Origin: Proteromonas lacertae
Lineage: Eukaryota > Sar > Bigyra > Opalinata > Proteromonadidae
Length of the DNA: 64,000 nt
Assembly: GCA_002245135.1 (NCBI GenBank)
Contig: NGBS01000583.1
Span: 496,001 to 560,000, forward strand
Direction of reading: 5' to 3'
The translations under genes were made by a program, and so were the position numbers. Positions 26,301 to 37,148 of this stretch are shown here, piece after piece (position 1 is the stretch's first letter; every line of letters begins with the position of its first letter). The notes under the pieces were generated by a model. That model was not told where the DNA came from. It did no database searches and saw only the letters and a list, made by a program, of their open reading frames with translations.

Positions 26301-29300
26301 AGGATAATGACGATGGAGAAATAGATAGTGATATTGAGCCAATAAATGAAGAAATGAATGAAGGTGATGATGATAATATTAAAAATGCAGTTAAAGAAAC
26401 ATCAGCAATGAAGATTCAATCATTATATCGAGGTAAAAAGGCTAGAAAAGAGTATAAGAAGATAAAAGATGAAAAGAATGAAAGAGAGAATAAAAGTGCA
26501 ATTAAGATTGAATCTTTATACAGAGGAAATAAAGCCAGAAAAGAATATAAGAAAATGAAAGAAGAAAATGAAGATAAGAGAAAGAAAGAAAAAGAAGAGA
26601 AAGAAAATAAAAGTGCAATTAAGATTGAATCTTTATACAGAGGAAATAAAGCCAGAAAAGAATATAAGAAAATAAAAGAAGAAAATGAAGATAAGAGAAA
26701 GAAAGAAAAAGAAGAGAAAGAAAATAAAAGTGCAATTAAGATTGAATCTTTATACAGAGGAAATAAAGCCAGAAAAGAATATAAGAAAATGAAAGAAGAA
26801 ATGAAAGAGAATGATAAAAAAGAAATGGAAGAAAATAAAAAAGAAGAAGAAGAAGAAGAAGAAGGTGATATAAAACTATCAGAAGTAGATATTTTTCCAG
26901 CTGAAAAATTCAAGACTAATAATGATGCTAATTCTGATACTATTAATGACAATAATATTGATTCAATAAAACCAATAATTGAAGAAGAATTTAAACCCTC
27001 GGAAGAAGAAGAAACAATACCATCCACAGAAGAAGAACAAAGTAAGCCTACAGAAGGAGAAGGAGAAGGAGAAGGAGAAGGAGAAGGAGAAGGAGAAGGA
27101 GAAGGAGAAGGAGAAGGAGAAGGAGAAGGAGAAGGAGAAGGAGAAGAAGGTGTAATTGAATCATATGAAGAAGAACAATATGATGAAGAAGGTAATGCAA
27201 TTGAACAATACTACGATGAAGAAGGTAATTTGATAGATGCTGAAGGTAATATAATCGAAGGTATATATGATGAAAATGGCAATTTAATAGAATATGATGA
27301 GAATGGAAATGCAGTAGAAGTCCAATATGATGAAGAAGGCAATATAATTGATGGTGAAGGCAATATAATCGAACCACAATATGATGAAAATGGTAATTTG
27401 ATTGAAGCAAAGGAAGAAGAAGCTGTAGTTGATGGTGAAGGCAGTATGTATGATGAAGAAGGTAATTTAATTGATGTAGATGGAAATGTGATTGAGCCAG
27501 AATTTGAAAATACTGAACCACAGTTTGATGAAGAAGGTAATTTAATTGATGGTGAAGGCAATATATATGATGAAGAAGGTAATTTAATTGATGGTGAAGG
27601 CAATATAATTAATCCCCAATATGATGAAAATGGTAATCCAATAGAATATGATGATAATGGAAATATAATCGAAAATCAATATGATGAAGAAGGTAATTTA
27701 GTTGATGCCGAAGGTAATGTAATCGAAGGTGTATATGACGAGAATGGAAATTTAATCGAATATGATGAAAATGGCAATGTTGTAGAAGCTCAATATGATG
27801 AAAATGGAAATTTAATTGATTCTGAAGGTAATATAATAACACTTCAATATGACGGAGACTATGATGAATATGGTAATTACATAATTGATGGTATTCCTGA
27901 AAGTGATGAATCAAAATTAAATACTGCAGGAACAACTCCATCAGAAGAATTGAAACAAAATCATGAAGATGCAAAGCTAATAACAGAAGAGGAAGAAAAA
28001 CCTGATGTTGAAGAAGAAATACAACCACGAAAGGAGGAAGAAGAAGAAGTAAAACCATCTACAGAAGAAAGACTAACTGCTGAAGAAGAAGTAAAGCCAG
28101 TAGAAGAACAAAAACCAACAGAAGAATCTAAACTAATTAATGAAGAAAATAAGAGAAAAGAGGATAAAAAGAAGAGAAAAGAAGAGAAAAGAAACAAAAA
28201 AATAGAAAAACTAATGAATGAAGGTAAATCAAGAGAAGAAGCAGAAGAAATAGTAGATGAAAAACATAAACAAAAGAAAGAAGAAAAGAAAAAACGAAAA
28301 GCCTCACAACAATCAATCGATTTACTTTCTTCATCAATAACATCAACAAAAGAAGAAGAAGAAGAATCTAAACCAGAAGAAGATGCAAAACCGGTAGTAG
28401 AAGAAGAATCGAAAGTAGAACCAACTCTACCATCTGCAGAATCTAAACCGTCTGAAGAAGAATCTAAACCATCTGAAGAGATAAAACCCTCAGAAGAAGA
28501 AGAAGAAACAATACCATCCACAGAAGAAGAACAAAGCAAACCTACAGAAGAAGAAGAAGTAAAACCAACAGAAGAGATACCAGTAGTAGAAGAAGAATCA
28601 AAGCCAATTGATGAAGAAAATAAGAGAAAAGAGGATAAAAAGAAGAGAAAAGAAGAGAAAAGAAACAAAAAAATAGAAAAACTAATGAATGAAGGTAAAT
28701 CAAGAGAAGAAGCAGAAGAAATAGTAGATGAAAAACATAAACAAAAGAAAGAAGAAAAGAAAAAACGAAAAGCCTCACAACAATCAATCGATTTACTTTC
28801 TTCATCAATAACATCAACAAAAGAAGAAGAAGAAGAATCTAAACCAGAAGAAGATGCAAAACCGGTAGTAGAAGAAGAATCGAAAGTAGAACCAACTCTA
28901 CCATCTGCAGAATCTAAACCGTCTGAAGAATCTAAACCATCTGAAGAGATAAAACCCTCAGAAGAAGAAGAAGAAACAATACCATCCACAGAAGAAGAAC
29001 AAAGTAAGCCTACAGAAGGAGAAGGAGAAGGAGAAGGAGAAGGAGAAGGAGAAGGAGAAGGAGAAGGAGAAGGAGAAGAAGGTGTAATTGAATCATATGA
29101 AGAAGAACAATATGATGAAGAAGGTAATGCAATTGAACAATACTACGATGAAGAAGGTAATTTGATAGATGCTGAAGGTAATATAATCGAAGGTATATAT
29201 GATGAAAATGGCAATTTAATAGAATATGATGAGAATGGAAATGCAGTAGAAGTCCAATATGATGAAGAAGGCAATATAATTGATGGTGAAGGCAATATAA

Positions 29301-30055
29301 TCGAACCACAATATGATGAAAATGGTAATTTGATTGAAGCAAAGGAAGAAGAAGCTGTAGTTGATGGTGAAGGCAATATGTATGATGAAGAAGGTAATTT
29401 AATTGATGTAGATGGAAATGTGATTGAGCCAGAATTTGAAAATACTGAACCACAGTTTGATGAAGAAGGTAATTTAATTGATGGTGAAGGCAATATAATT
29501 AATCCCCAATATGATGAAAATGGTAATCCAATAGAATATGATGATAATGGAAATATAATCGAAAATCAATATGATGAAGAAGGTAATTTAGTTGATGCCG
29601 AAGGTAATGTAATCGAAGGTGTATATGACGAGAATGGAAATTTAATCGAATATGATGAAAATGGCAATGTTGTAGAAGCTCAATATGATGAAAATGGAAA
29701 TTTAATTGATTCTGAAGGTAATATAATTGATTATGATCAAACTGTAATAGAATATGATGAAAATGGCAATGTTATAGAAGCACAGTTTGATGAAGAAGGT
29801 AATTTAATTGAGGGTCAATATGATGAGAATGGTAATTTAATAGATTCAGAGGGTAATATTGTAGAACAACAATATGATCAAGAAAATAATGTAATTAACC
29901 AACAGGAAGATGAAAATCAAGATACTGTTGAAAGTAAATCACCAAAACTATCTTTATCATCGAATTCTCCAAATTTTCCTCAAAATAACATTCCTGTAGA
30001 AGTGAAAGAGAATAATGAAGGTATTAATAACGATAATATTGATGATATGTTATAA
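23349..30055 (+). CDS. Giant N-motor kinesin (kinesin-14-like) with IQ motifs and repeat tail
   Basis: About 2,215 residues. The start codon appears split: AT at 23349-23350, intron 23351-23378, then G at 23379, giving MSQSRLLRNRLS; a second intron is 23452-23482. A short coiled coil leads into the motor (about residues 135-470): NISVYVRVRP, P-loop GQTGSGKT, NDVSSRSH, LVDLAGSE. The residues before the motor (RLIKVLGSIQSEKGNISVYV) resemble the kinesin-14 neck, hence a likely minus-end motor, but the motor lies N-terminally, so class is uncertain. After more coiled coil come four IQ-type calmodulin sites (AIKIESLYRGNKARKEYKK), then two blocks of Gly-Glu repeats each followed by YDENGNLI/DEEGNLID repeats, and two Lys/Glu-rich blocks. 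The tail repeats are nearly identical at DNA level. Confidence 0.85.
26400..26810 (+). repeat. Four tandem IQ-motif units inside the kinesin gene
   Basis: Roughly 114-bp units encode AIKIESLYRGNKARKEYKK followed by a Lys/Glu spacer; the second, third and fourth copies are almost identical in nucleotides, while the first (AMKIQSLYRGKKARKEYKK) is more diverged. The near identity points to recent unit expansion. IQ motifs bind calmodulin or EF-hand light chains. Confidence 0.8.
27053..27147 (+). repeat. GAAGGA hexanucleotide minisatellite (Gly-Glu tract), copy 1
   Basis: A pure GAAGGA-type hexamer array within the kinesin coding region, translated as alternating Gly and Glu. It is longer than its partner near 29015, so the array length varies between the two copies of the surrounding block. 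Confidence 0.9.
29015..29077 (+). repeat. GAAGGA hexanucleotide minisatellite (Gly-Glu tract), copy 2
   Basis: Shorter second array of the same hexamer, in frame within the kinesin gene and flanked by the same sequences (EEEQSKPTE before, EGVIESYEEEQYDEEG after) as copy 1. It marks the second half of a large duplication. Confidence 0.9.
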
Positions 30056-30206
30056 TTAATAAGTCTATCGTCACTTATTTGAATAAAATATGTGTAATAT
30101 GTGTGTGTTAAGCAGGAAAATGAAATTTTAACTAATCTCAAACATTATTCGAGCTTTTTATTTTTTTATAATCTGTTACACATATTTCTACTTGTTTTAT
30201 GATATC

Positions 30207-30446
30207 ATGAATGCTTCAGTAGATTCAAAGGATGCTAATGACTCAGCTAAAGAAGCCAGTCCTCAGAAACCTCAAGAAATAAAAAATGAAGAAAGACAAA
30301 GAGCTTCATCTATGCCTGCTATCCATATCCTTCAAAATATGAATCCAAATTTATTTATGCCTAATCTTCAGCAACGCCCAAGACGTAAAAGTAAATTTGA
30401 TGATTTATTAGAATCAAAAATGTATGTAGATGGTGAAGATTTTTAG
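30207..30446 (+). CDS. Small protein of unknown function (79 aa)
   Basis: Single-exon frame from the first ATG (MNASVDSKDANDSAKEAS) to a TAG. Hydrophilic and probably disordered, with a phosphosite-like RQRASSMP and a basic stretch QRPRRKSKFDDLLES that could be a docking peptide. No domain recognised. It sits between the kinesin and the convergent ELO gene, with a fair gap each side. Codon use and the Ser/Lys/Glu-rich composition look like neighbouring genes, which supports coding, but homology support is absent. Confidence 0.5.
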   Translation: MNASVDSKDANDSAKEASPQKPQEIKNEERQRASSMPAIHILQNMNPNLFMPNLQQRPRRKSKFDDLLESKMYVDGEDF

Positions 30447-30560
30447 TCTTACAATTCTCTTTTATTCTATTATTTTATTATTTTTTATTTCATATATATT
30501 AGAAGATTTTTTGTTGGTTTACATGAATAACACAAATTTATAAAAATATTAGTATAAAAA

Positions 30561-31422
30561 TTACTCCTTTTTAACTTTCTTTGGTAAAACATATGTATTA
30601 ACAAAGAATCTTGAGAATAAGACAATCATTGTTATCATATACCCTACCATAAGGTAATTTAACCATGTTGGTAATCCACAGCCATATTTATATCCAAGTA
30701 TAGATTGTACAGCAATTAATATGAATTGTATTAACTGAATTACAGTAATTGATTTCTTAACAAAAACTGGTAATTTTATTCCCATTCCAGTAATTAAATA
30801 ATAACTGTACATTATCACATGAACTGAAGAATTCAACATAACTGGTAAAATTATATCACCTGTGATTGTGTAAGTTAATAAATATAATGAAACAAATGTA
30901 ATTGATGAATGGTGGTATATGTGTAAGAATGATATTTGATGAGCTGATTTTCGTAATATCATAATGAAAGTATCACAATATTCCCAGAATTTTTGCATAT
31001 AGAATATATATTGAGCCTAAATCATTAAATATAACAATCTATACAAAAACTAGCTGTTTTACTTCAGGTCTTGAGAAATCAAAATTATTACAATAAAATT
31101 TAAAATCCTTTTCAGTTAAAGCGAATCTTATACTGTGATAACTGCAATAACTAGCTAACAAAAAACATGAAATATTGTAGTATGGCATGTATGGTTTTAA
31201 GTTAACAGGTTTTCTATTTCTCATTAAATACAACAAGAGTAATATTGTTGAGAAATAAAACACATTAAATGCAATGCATGTTGGCAAATTCAAAAAAGGA
31301 ATGATTGGTTGTGTATTACCTACGGAATGTTACAAAATTAAAATACTGGCAACTCTTTCTTTGTATAATTCGAAAGATTCTTGCATACTTTTGTTAAATG
31401 TCTCTGTAAATGTTGAAAACAT
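30561..31422 (-). CDS. ELO-family very-long-chain fatty acid elongase
   Basis: Three exons from MFSTFTETFNKSMQES. The condensing-enzyme signatures are present: QKFWEYCDT (KxxExxDT type), the HxxHH box as HIYHHSSITF, and hydrophobic segments giving about seven membrane helices. It ends KKVKKE, which fits a K-x-K-x-x ER retrieval signal. Length about 265 residues is usual. It would catalyse malonyl-CoA condensation onto acyl-CoA in the ER. The HxxHH is preceded by IY, and substrate chain length cannot be told from the sequence. Confidence 0.88.
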
Positions 31423-31681
31423 TATTGTTTCTGCTAGAGATGAGATTACGTAAGAGAGTGAAAATTACGTCTTTTTAAACACAAACATGTTCGATGTGAT
31501 AGTCCAACCATACACTATCATTTTACGAGTTATTTTGAAGTTTAAAAAAGGTGAAACCATGATGGATGTGTATTTTACTTCATAAAATAATAATGAGATA
31601 GATAATTTAATAAAAATACAAATGTCAAAATAGAATTGCAAGCTTTATCAAACATCGTTTTTTATTTATTTCTCAGTTTTG

Positions 31682-33315
31682 ATGGTATTAAACTTCATGT
31701 AATACAATAGGAATATGCTGGAGATATAGAACATGGATTAAGGCATGGTATATATATTTTATTTTATATTTTAGGCAAAGGCGAGTATTATTATCCGGGA
31801 GGATACTTCAGTTATAATGGTGATTGGGTCAATGGAATTAAATCTGGTATAAAATATCATTCTATATTACTTATACCAGGTCATGGGATATTTAAACTTG
31901 GTGATGATAGTACAATAGAAGCTGATTTTATTAATGGAGAGATTATGGGTCCAGGAGTAAGGGAATGGAAGGATGGAAGTAGATTTGAGGGAGAGTTTAT
32001 AGAAGGTGAAATGAATGGTCATGGCATTTTAAAGTTAGCTACAGGAGAAGTATTCGAAGGAGACTTCAAAAATAATAAAAGAGAAGGACAAGGAAAGTTA
32101 GAATATCCAAATGGAGATAAATATGAAGGAGAATTCAAAAAGAATATGCCTGATGGATATGGAGAATTAGATTATAGTAATGGAGATATATATATAGGTA
32201 ATTGGTTAGCAGGTAAACCACATGGTGAAGGATCTTTAAAATGGAATAATGGTGATTCATATGAAGGTGAATGGAAGAATGGAAAGAAAAATGGGCATAT
32301 ATTATATATTATATATTATATTTAATAGACATGGTAAATTCTTTTATTCTGACATTAATTTCGAATATGATGGTGAATGGGTAGATGATCAACCTAGTTG
32401 TATTATTATTGTTATTATTAATATATATATTATAGCATCTGCAACTGGAATATGGGTGAATTTACCATTATATTTATCATTATTAAATCATGGTCCAATT
32501 AATCCATTTACTGCATATCTAATAGATTCTGAGGATGAAAATATAACTCTAATTCCAGAAGATCCAGTTAATTGTAATGAAAATATGCAAATGAATAAAT
32601 TCCCAGAAGATAAAATAGAAGGTGGAGGAGAAGAAGTGACAGAAAAAGAAGAAGTTAAAGAAGAGAAAAAAGACAAGAAAAAAGATAATAAAAAACAAGA
32701 GAAGAAAGAAGAAGTAGTAGAAGAAGAACAGCCACCACCAGTTGATATGAAATTAGTATTAACAGAGAAAGGAAGATTATTCAAACTAACAATGTGGAAA
32801 GTATATTAATTAATAATTATTAATAGGTTAAAGAAGAAAATACAGAAAATGAAGAAAATGGTGATGATAATAGAGAACAAGTGGAATTTGTATTATTACC
32901 TGAAGGAGTTGAAGATATTCCACCACCAGTGGCAGATAAGAAGAAAAAAGCACCTCCAAAACCAAAGGCAAAATCAAAGAAAGGTAAGACTAGTCCATCA
33001 CCAGAACCGGTTGCTGAGGAAATTATTCCTGATTTAGAACCTATTTTAGAACATATTCTACCAGTTATAGATGGTAAATGTGAATTTCCTAAGATTAGAA
33101 TGTGTCATAAATCCTCAACTGGTTATTATTATTTGAAAATTGAAGATCAAATTACTATGGATGAGTTGAAGATTAATCCAATTGAAGTGAAAATAGAGTA
33201 TTTTGATGAGAAAGAATTGGCAACTCTTCAAAAAGAAAGAGAGAAGAAGAAAAAAGAACTTGAAAAACAAATGAAAGCTGCAGCTGCTGCAGCTAAAAAG
33301 AAAAGTAAAAAGTAG
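31682..33315 (+). CDS. MORN-repeat protein, MORN1-like
   Basis: The start ATG (31682-31684) is followed directly by an intron (31685-31710), so exon 1 codes one residue; then EYAGDIEHGLRHGKGEYYYP. About eight MORN repeats follow (for example YPNGDKYEGEFKKNMPDGYG and NNGDSYEGEWKNGKKNG), broken by small introns. After the repeats GIWVNLPLYLSLLNHGPI begins a non-MORN region like that in MORN1, with Lys/Glu/Pro-rich spacers and a C-terminal coiled, Ala/Lys-rich tail (KQMKAAAAAAKKKSKK). MORN proteins of this kind are found in axonemes, basal bodies or cell-cortex structures. Assignment to MORN1 rather than a radial-spoke protein is tentative. Confidence 0.72.
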
Positions 33316-33495
33316 AATTAGTATAAAATATATTAATAATTCTTTTATTTAATTTGATATGTTTTGAATTTGATAGAAATTGGATTGATTGAAGCATTGA
33401 ATAGATATAACACAATAAAAACATTGGGTTTAGTATTTTTTGAAAATTTTGAATAACCAAGATTTTAAAATTATTAATAAAATACTTAATACAGA

Positions 33496-34897
33496 ATGTC
33501 CGAAGAAGAAAACAGTATAACAACTACATCAGAAGATGATAATTCAGATGACGGTGAAAGTGAAAACGAAGAATCAGTAACAAGTGAAAATGAAGAAGAT
33601 TTCGATGATTCTGATATGGATGATTTTGTCCTAAATAATACTCTTTTAAATAATCCATTAATTAGAGATCTACATAATACATTAGGTGAGTTAATCTCAT
33701 TAGAGAATTTAACACAAGATAGAGAAGCTACACATCTAAATCATGAAGAATTAGCATCATTAGGACCTCCAGAAGAAGCCGAATACTTGGGAGAATTTAA
33801 TGAAGAGGAAGAAACAATAAAAATAGATTTAAACAAAAAATATACATTACCTTCTTGTATATATTTTGATAGAAGAATAATAATGTATCCTGGTATTGAG
33901 ATACCATTAATGATTAGACATCCTGAAGAGATAAATAGTATATAAATATATTACTATAATGAAATAGCAATAAATCAAAGTATGATTCATTACAAAGGAT
34001 TATTGTTAATGTATTATGGAGAAATATCTCGAATAGTCTCAATATTACAGATTAAGAAATTAAATAGAGTATATATGTTGATATATTAATTGTCATAGGA
34101 TAATGGCAATGTGAGATGTATATGTGAGAGTATTGGTAGAGGAAGAATATTAGAAAGAAGAGAGAATAGTGATAATCATCAGTTATTCTTCGTTATTGAA
34201 CCAATGATAGATTGTGATTATGAATTGTCAGTAACAAATAAACCAAGTATAAAATATTTATAATATTTTTTTATTATTTTATTATCATTATGTTTAGATA
34301 AATTGTCACTTGTAAATCCAATTATATATCCTCCTGGAATCGTTAATGTATATAACAAAATAGAAAAGATGGTTAATTTAATTGTATATTGAATATTTTA
34401 TTTCTCATTTAATATAGAATAAAACTGAAAGTATATGTCGATTTGATTATAAAAATGTTACAGAATTTTCATTTTTACTATCACATCATTTTCCTCTTAA
34501 TAAATCAATAAAAATGAAGTTGTTTGAATGTGGAAGTACAAGTGAAAGATTACTAATATTAAGTGAAAATATTTCTTCATCAATGAATTTAATTTGTAGT
34601 GATTGTGAAAGTGAGATAGGAAATATGCGTGATGGAATATCCTTAAAGCACAACATATTTGCCAATCTTTATGGATGTGTATTCAACTTATACTGTGTAA
34701 GTTCAATTTCTGCTTCCATTTTCATAACTGGCCCAGTTAGTACTCAGAATTGTTGGTTCAGTGGCTATTTTTACAAGTATTTGCATTGTTTATGTGGGAA
34801 ACACTTGGGTTGGGTGTATTATGCTTATTCTTCTTCAAAAGAACCTCAAAGATTCTATGGGATAATTCGTGATGAAGTGGTATTAGAACAAGAATGA
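33496..34897 (+). CDS. CRBN: Cereblon homologue (Lon-N + CULT domain)
   Basis: An acidic N-terminus (MSEEENSITTTSEDDNSDDG) is followed by a Lon-like domain starting YTLPSCIYFDRRIIMYPG, then a helical linker (FSFLLSHHFPLNKSIKMKL) and the CULT domain. The CULT domain shows ICSDC, TQNCWFSGYFY, HLGWVYY and RFYG. Compared with human CRBN, two of the three pocket tryptophans are kept (W380 and W400 positions) and the third is Tyr. The second zinc pair reads C-L-C rather than C-x-x-C. Five exons with short introns. CRBN is the substrate receptor of the CUL4-DDB1 ubiquitin ligase and binds C-terminal cyclic imides. The 3' third lies inside an inverted repeat. Confidence 0.9.
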
Positions 34898-35021
34898 TAA
34901 AAGTAAATAAATATTGTATATAAGCAATGAATTTTGTGAAAAAAAGAGTTAAAATGAAAAGCCATAAAATAATTCATATGAATGAATAATATATTTAAAA
35001 ATAAAAATAAAGTAAATTTTC

Positions 35022-35170
35022 ATACTTACCTGGCAGGGGCATGGTTGTGAACAAGCAGACAACTGTCCTAGGGGGGAGCGGGCCATTGCACTCAGGCGTC
35101 CGTAAACCTTTAGTGTTATCACCGCTTGCGGGTTAACACACTGCATAATTTTTGGTAGGACTAAAAGTCC
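35022..35170 (+). ncRNA. U1: U1 snRNA gene, copy 1
   Basis: The 5' end ATACTTACCTG matches the universal 5'-splice-site recognition sequence. Stem-loop I can form with GGTTGT/ACAACT and loop GAACAAGCAG (human GATCACGAAG). Loop II contains ATTGCACTC, the U1A binding sequence, closed by GCC/GGC. Stem-loop III forms from GTGTTA/TAACAC with an inner CCGC/GCGG hairpin. The Sm site AATTTTTGG and final stem-loop GGACT-AAA-AGTCC complete the RNA at about 149 nt. It lies between cereblon and the pseudokinase on the same strand. Promoter elements could not be identified. Confidence 0.96.
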
Positions 35171-35266
35171 AAAAATAATAAAATGAAGAAAAGTAACGAC
35201 CAAAATATCTTAAATTAATTACTTTATTTTCTTTCTTTTTTCTTCTTTTACATCATATCTAATTGA

Positions 35267-37014
35267 ATGAATTACTCAAATAGTGGTGCGAAAGTTCGTT
35301 ATGTAGAAGAAGATGAAGATAGTTCAGGAGACGAAGGTATTCTTTTACCAAGTTCTTGTTCTATGACACCCTCTACTCCTAGTGTTAATATTCCAATGCC
35401 TTTTAATCTTGTATATTTTATATGATTGTTATTTGTTTTGTTTTTAGACTCATTGTCCAGTTTCTAGTTTTCGAGTATATATTTGTTGAATAATGTTTGA
35501 TTAGTTTATTGCTTTACTGTCACTAAAACCAACAAGTGTAGTATATCAGACTAAAGTGGATGAAAAAGACAAAGTGTTAAAATTAGTGAGTGTAGCAGGT
35601 TTGAAAGAAGAGAATATTGATAACTATGTATAAACATATAATGTGATAATGTAAAATATATAGATAGAAAAGTGTAAAAAAGCTAAGAATAGTGTTTTGA
35701 GTGAGTTATCAGTGAGTTATATAAAAGAAGACTATTTATTGTTTATAACAATGCCTTATTATCGATGTGGAAGTTTAGAACATGTAAAATTTGATTTATT
35801 ACTTGGAAACAATGAAGATATTTATAATATATTAAATCAAATTTGTGAAGGAATAAAATACTTAAATGAAATAAATGAGATTCATAACAATATAAAACCA
35901 AGTAATATTTTATTAGAGAATGAGAGTAGAATCTATTTGAGTGATGGCAATAAGAATGTGTTATATAAAGATAGTATATATTATCCATCGATAGATACAA
36001 TCGAATATTCAAGTCCCGAGAATCTAAAGAATGAAGAAATGAGTAACAAAAGTGATATTTGGAGTATTGGATGTATAATGTTATACATTTACAGTGGTGG
36101 ATGTAATCCTTTTAATAATGAAAGTTATAATATATTAATAAACTCGATAATAAATGGAAATCACATTCGATTAAAAGGTAAAAACAATGAACAATTGAAT
36201 GATATAATCGATCATTTAATCAATATAAATCCTAAAAATCGATATAATATAAATGATCTAATTGAAAAATTAAAGTCAACGATTCGATATTTACCAGTTT
36301 ATATTCCTGAATGTCCATCTATAAAAAGTGAAGACAAAGTAATTCGAAGAAAACAAAAATTCAATTCAACAATAAGTGAGACTTTATCTCAATCATTGAA
36401 TATAAGTGATACAATCAATACAACGAATGATTTAACAATCGATCAAGTGAAATCTTTATTAGATAGTAATATAGATGAAAATACGGTGAATATAATAATC
36501 AGTAATCGTCGAATTGTAGGTCAATTAGTTCGAGAATATAATCGAAAGACTGAAGATAAATTGTTTTATTTATTTGTGAAAATCGCTTATTTAGTTCCAA
36601 ATATGAAAAGTAAATTATTGAGTGATTTTAAATTAGATTTGAGTAATAATCAATTTCACAGTAAATTGTTTAAATGCTTAAATGAAGAAAAAGGTTTTTC
36701 ATTGATTTGGGCTAATCTAAGTAGTAGTGATTTAAAGAATCTTTGTGATCACTTCTATATGTTTCCATCATTAATTAAACTGGATTTATCTTGTATGATA
36801 TATATATATATATATATATATATACTATAATATTGTATAAATAGACAATGATATAGATGATGAAGCATTAAGCTACTTGAAAGTACATCTTGACTATCTA
36901 CCTAATCTGAGTAGTTTAAATCTGAAACGAAACAAGAAAATAACAGATAAATCTATAATTGACGAGATAAAATCGAGTTATCCTTCAATTGAAATTCAGA
37001 GTGATTTGTTATAA
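35267..37014 (+). CDS. Pseudokinase with LRR-like C-terminus, copy 1
   Basis: Five or more exons starting MNYSNSGAKVRYVEEDEDSS. A protein-kinase fold is evident: KVLKLV as the beta-3 lysine region, hinge TMPYYRCGSLE, SSPENL in place of APE, and SDIWSIGCIMLYIYSGG. The catalytic loop reads IHNNIKPSNIL, so the HRD aspartate is Asn, and the DFG site reads LSDGN; the Gly-rich loop is also weak. It is therefore probably catalytically dead. After the kinase fold come helices and LRR-like strands (LIKLDLS, LSSLNLKRNKKITDKSI). The most C-terminal intron contains an AT dinucleotide run (about 36797-36827). Function is unknown; it could be a scaffold. Confidence 0.75.
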
Positions 37015-37148
37015 CTATTATTGTATAATTACTATATTTTGAGATGAATATGTTGAATTATTAAAAAATGAAGAGTTGGTGCAATTATTTATTCAAAATT
37101 TTTCATAAACCCATTTCTTATTCGTTTTAATTTTTCATTTGAAAAGCT

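Larger units (their letters stand above)
27000..29740 (+). repeat. Nested A-B-B'-A' duplication in the kinesin tail
   Basis: Block A (about 27002-27840: TIPSTEEEQSKPTE, Gly-Glu tract, then NGN repeats) recurs as A' (about 28968-29725). Block B (about 28133-28530: NEENKRKEDKKKRKEEKRNK to the TIPSTEEE motif) recurs as B' (about 28612-28998). Copies match almost base for base; A has one extra YDEEGNLIDGEGN unit. The length keeps the reading frame throughout. Confidence 0.85.
34582..37014 (+). repeat. Left arm of a 2.4-kb inverted repeat
   Basis: Reads in reverse complement at 38928-41360; paired positions always sum to 75942, so there is no net length change across 2,433 bp. I found two differences, at 34717 and 34719 (partners 41225 and 41223). 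The outer edge lies in the last cereblon exon; the inner edge falls exactly on the pseudokinase stop codon. The arm contains the CULT-coding end of cereblon, U1 snRNA and the pseudokinase gene. Confidence 0.97.

Noticed and set aside
26416-29493. Long minus-strand reading frames rich in Ser/Leu/Phe opposite the kinesin repeats
   Set aside because: They are mirror frames of GAA/GAT-rich coding repeats on the plus strand and have no domain or intron support.
27150-29900. NGN-type repeats as a bacterial toxin or teneurin YD repeat
   Set aside because: They sit in frame inside a eukaryotic kinesin tail, vary in unit number and lack any toxin core.
34949-35203. Open frame across U1 snRNA (and its mirror at 40739-40993)
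   Set aside because: The sequence is a structured U1 RNA gene; the frame has no coding character and is explained by its higher GC content.
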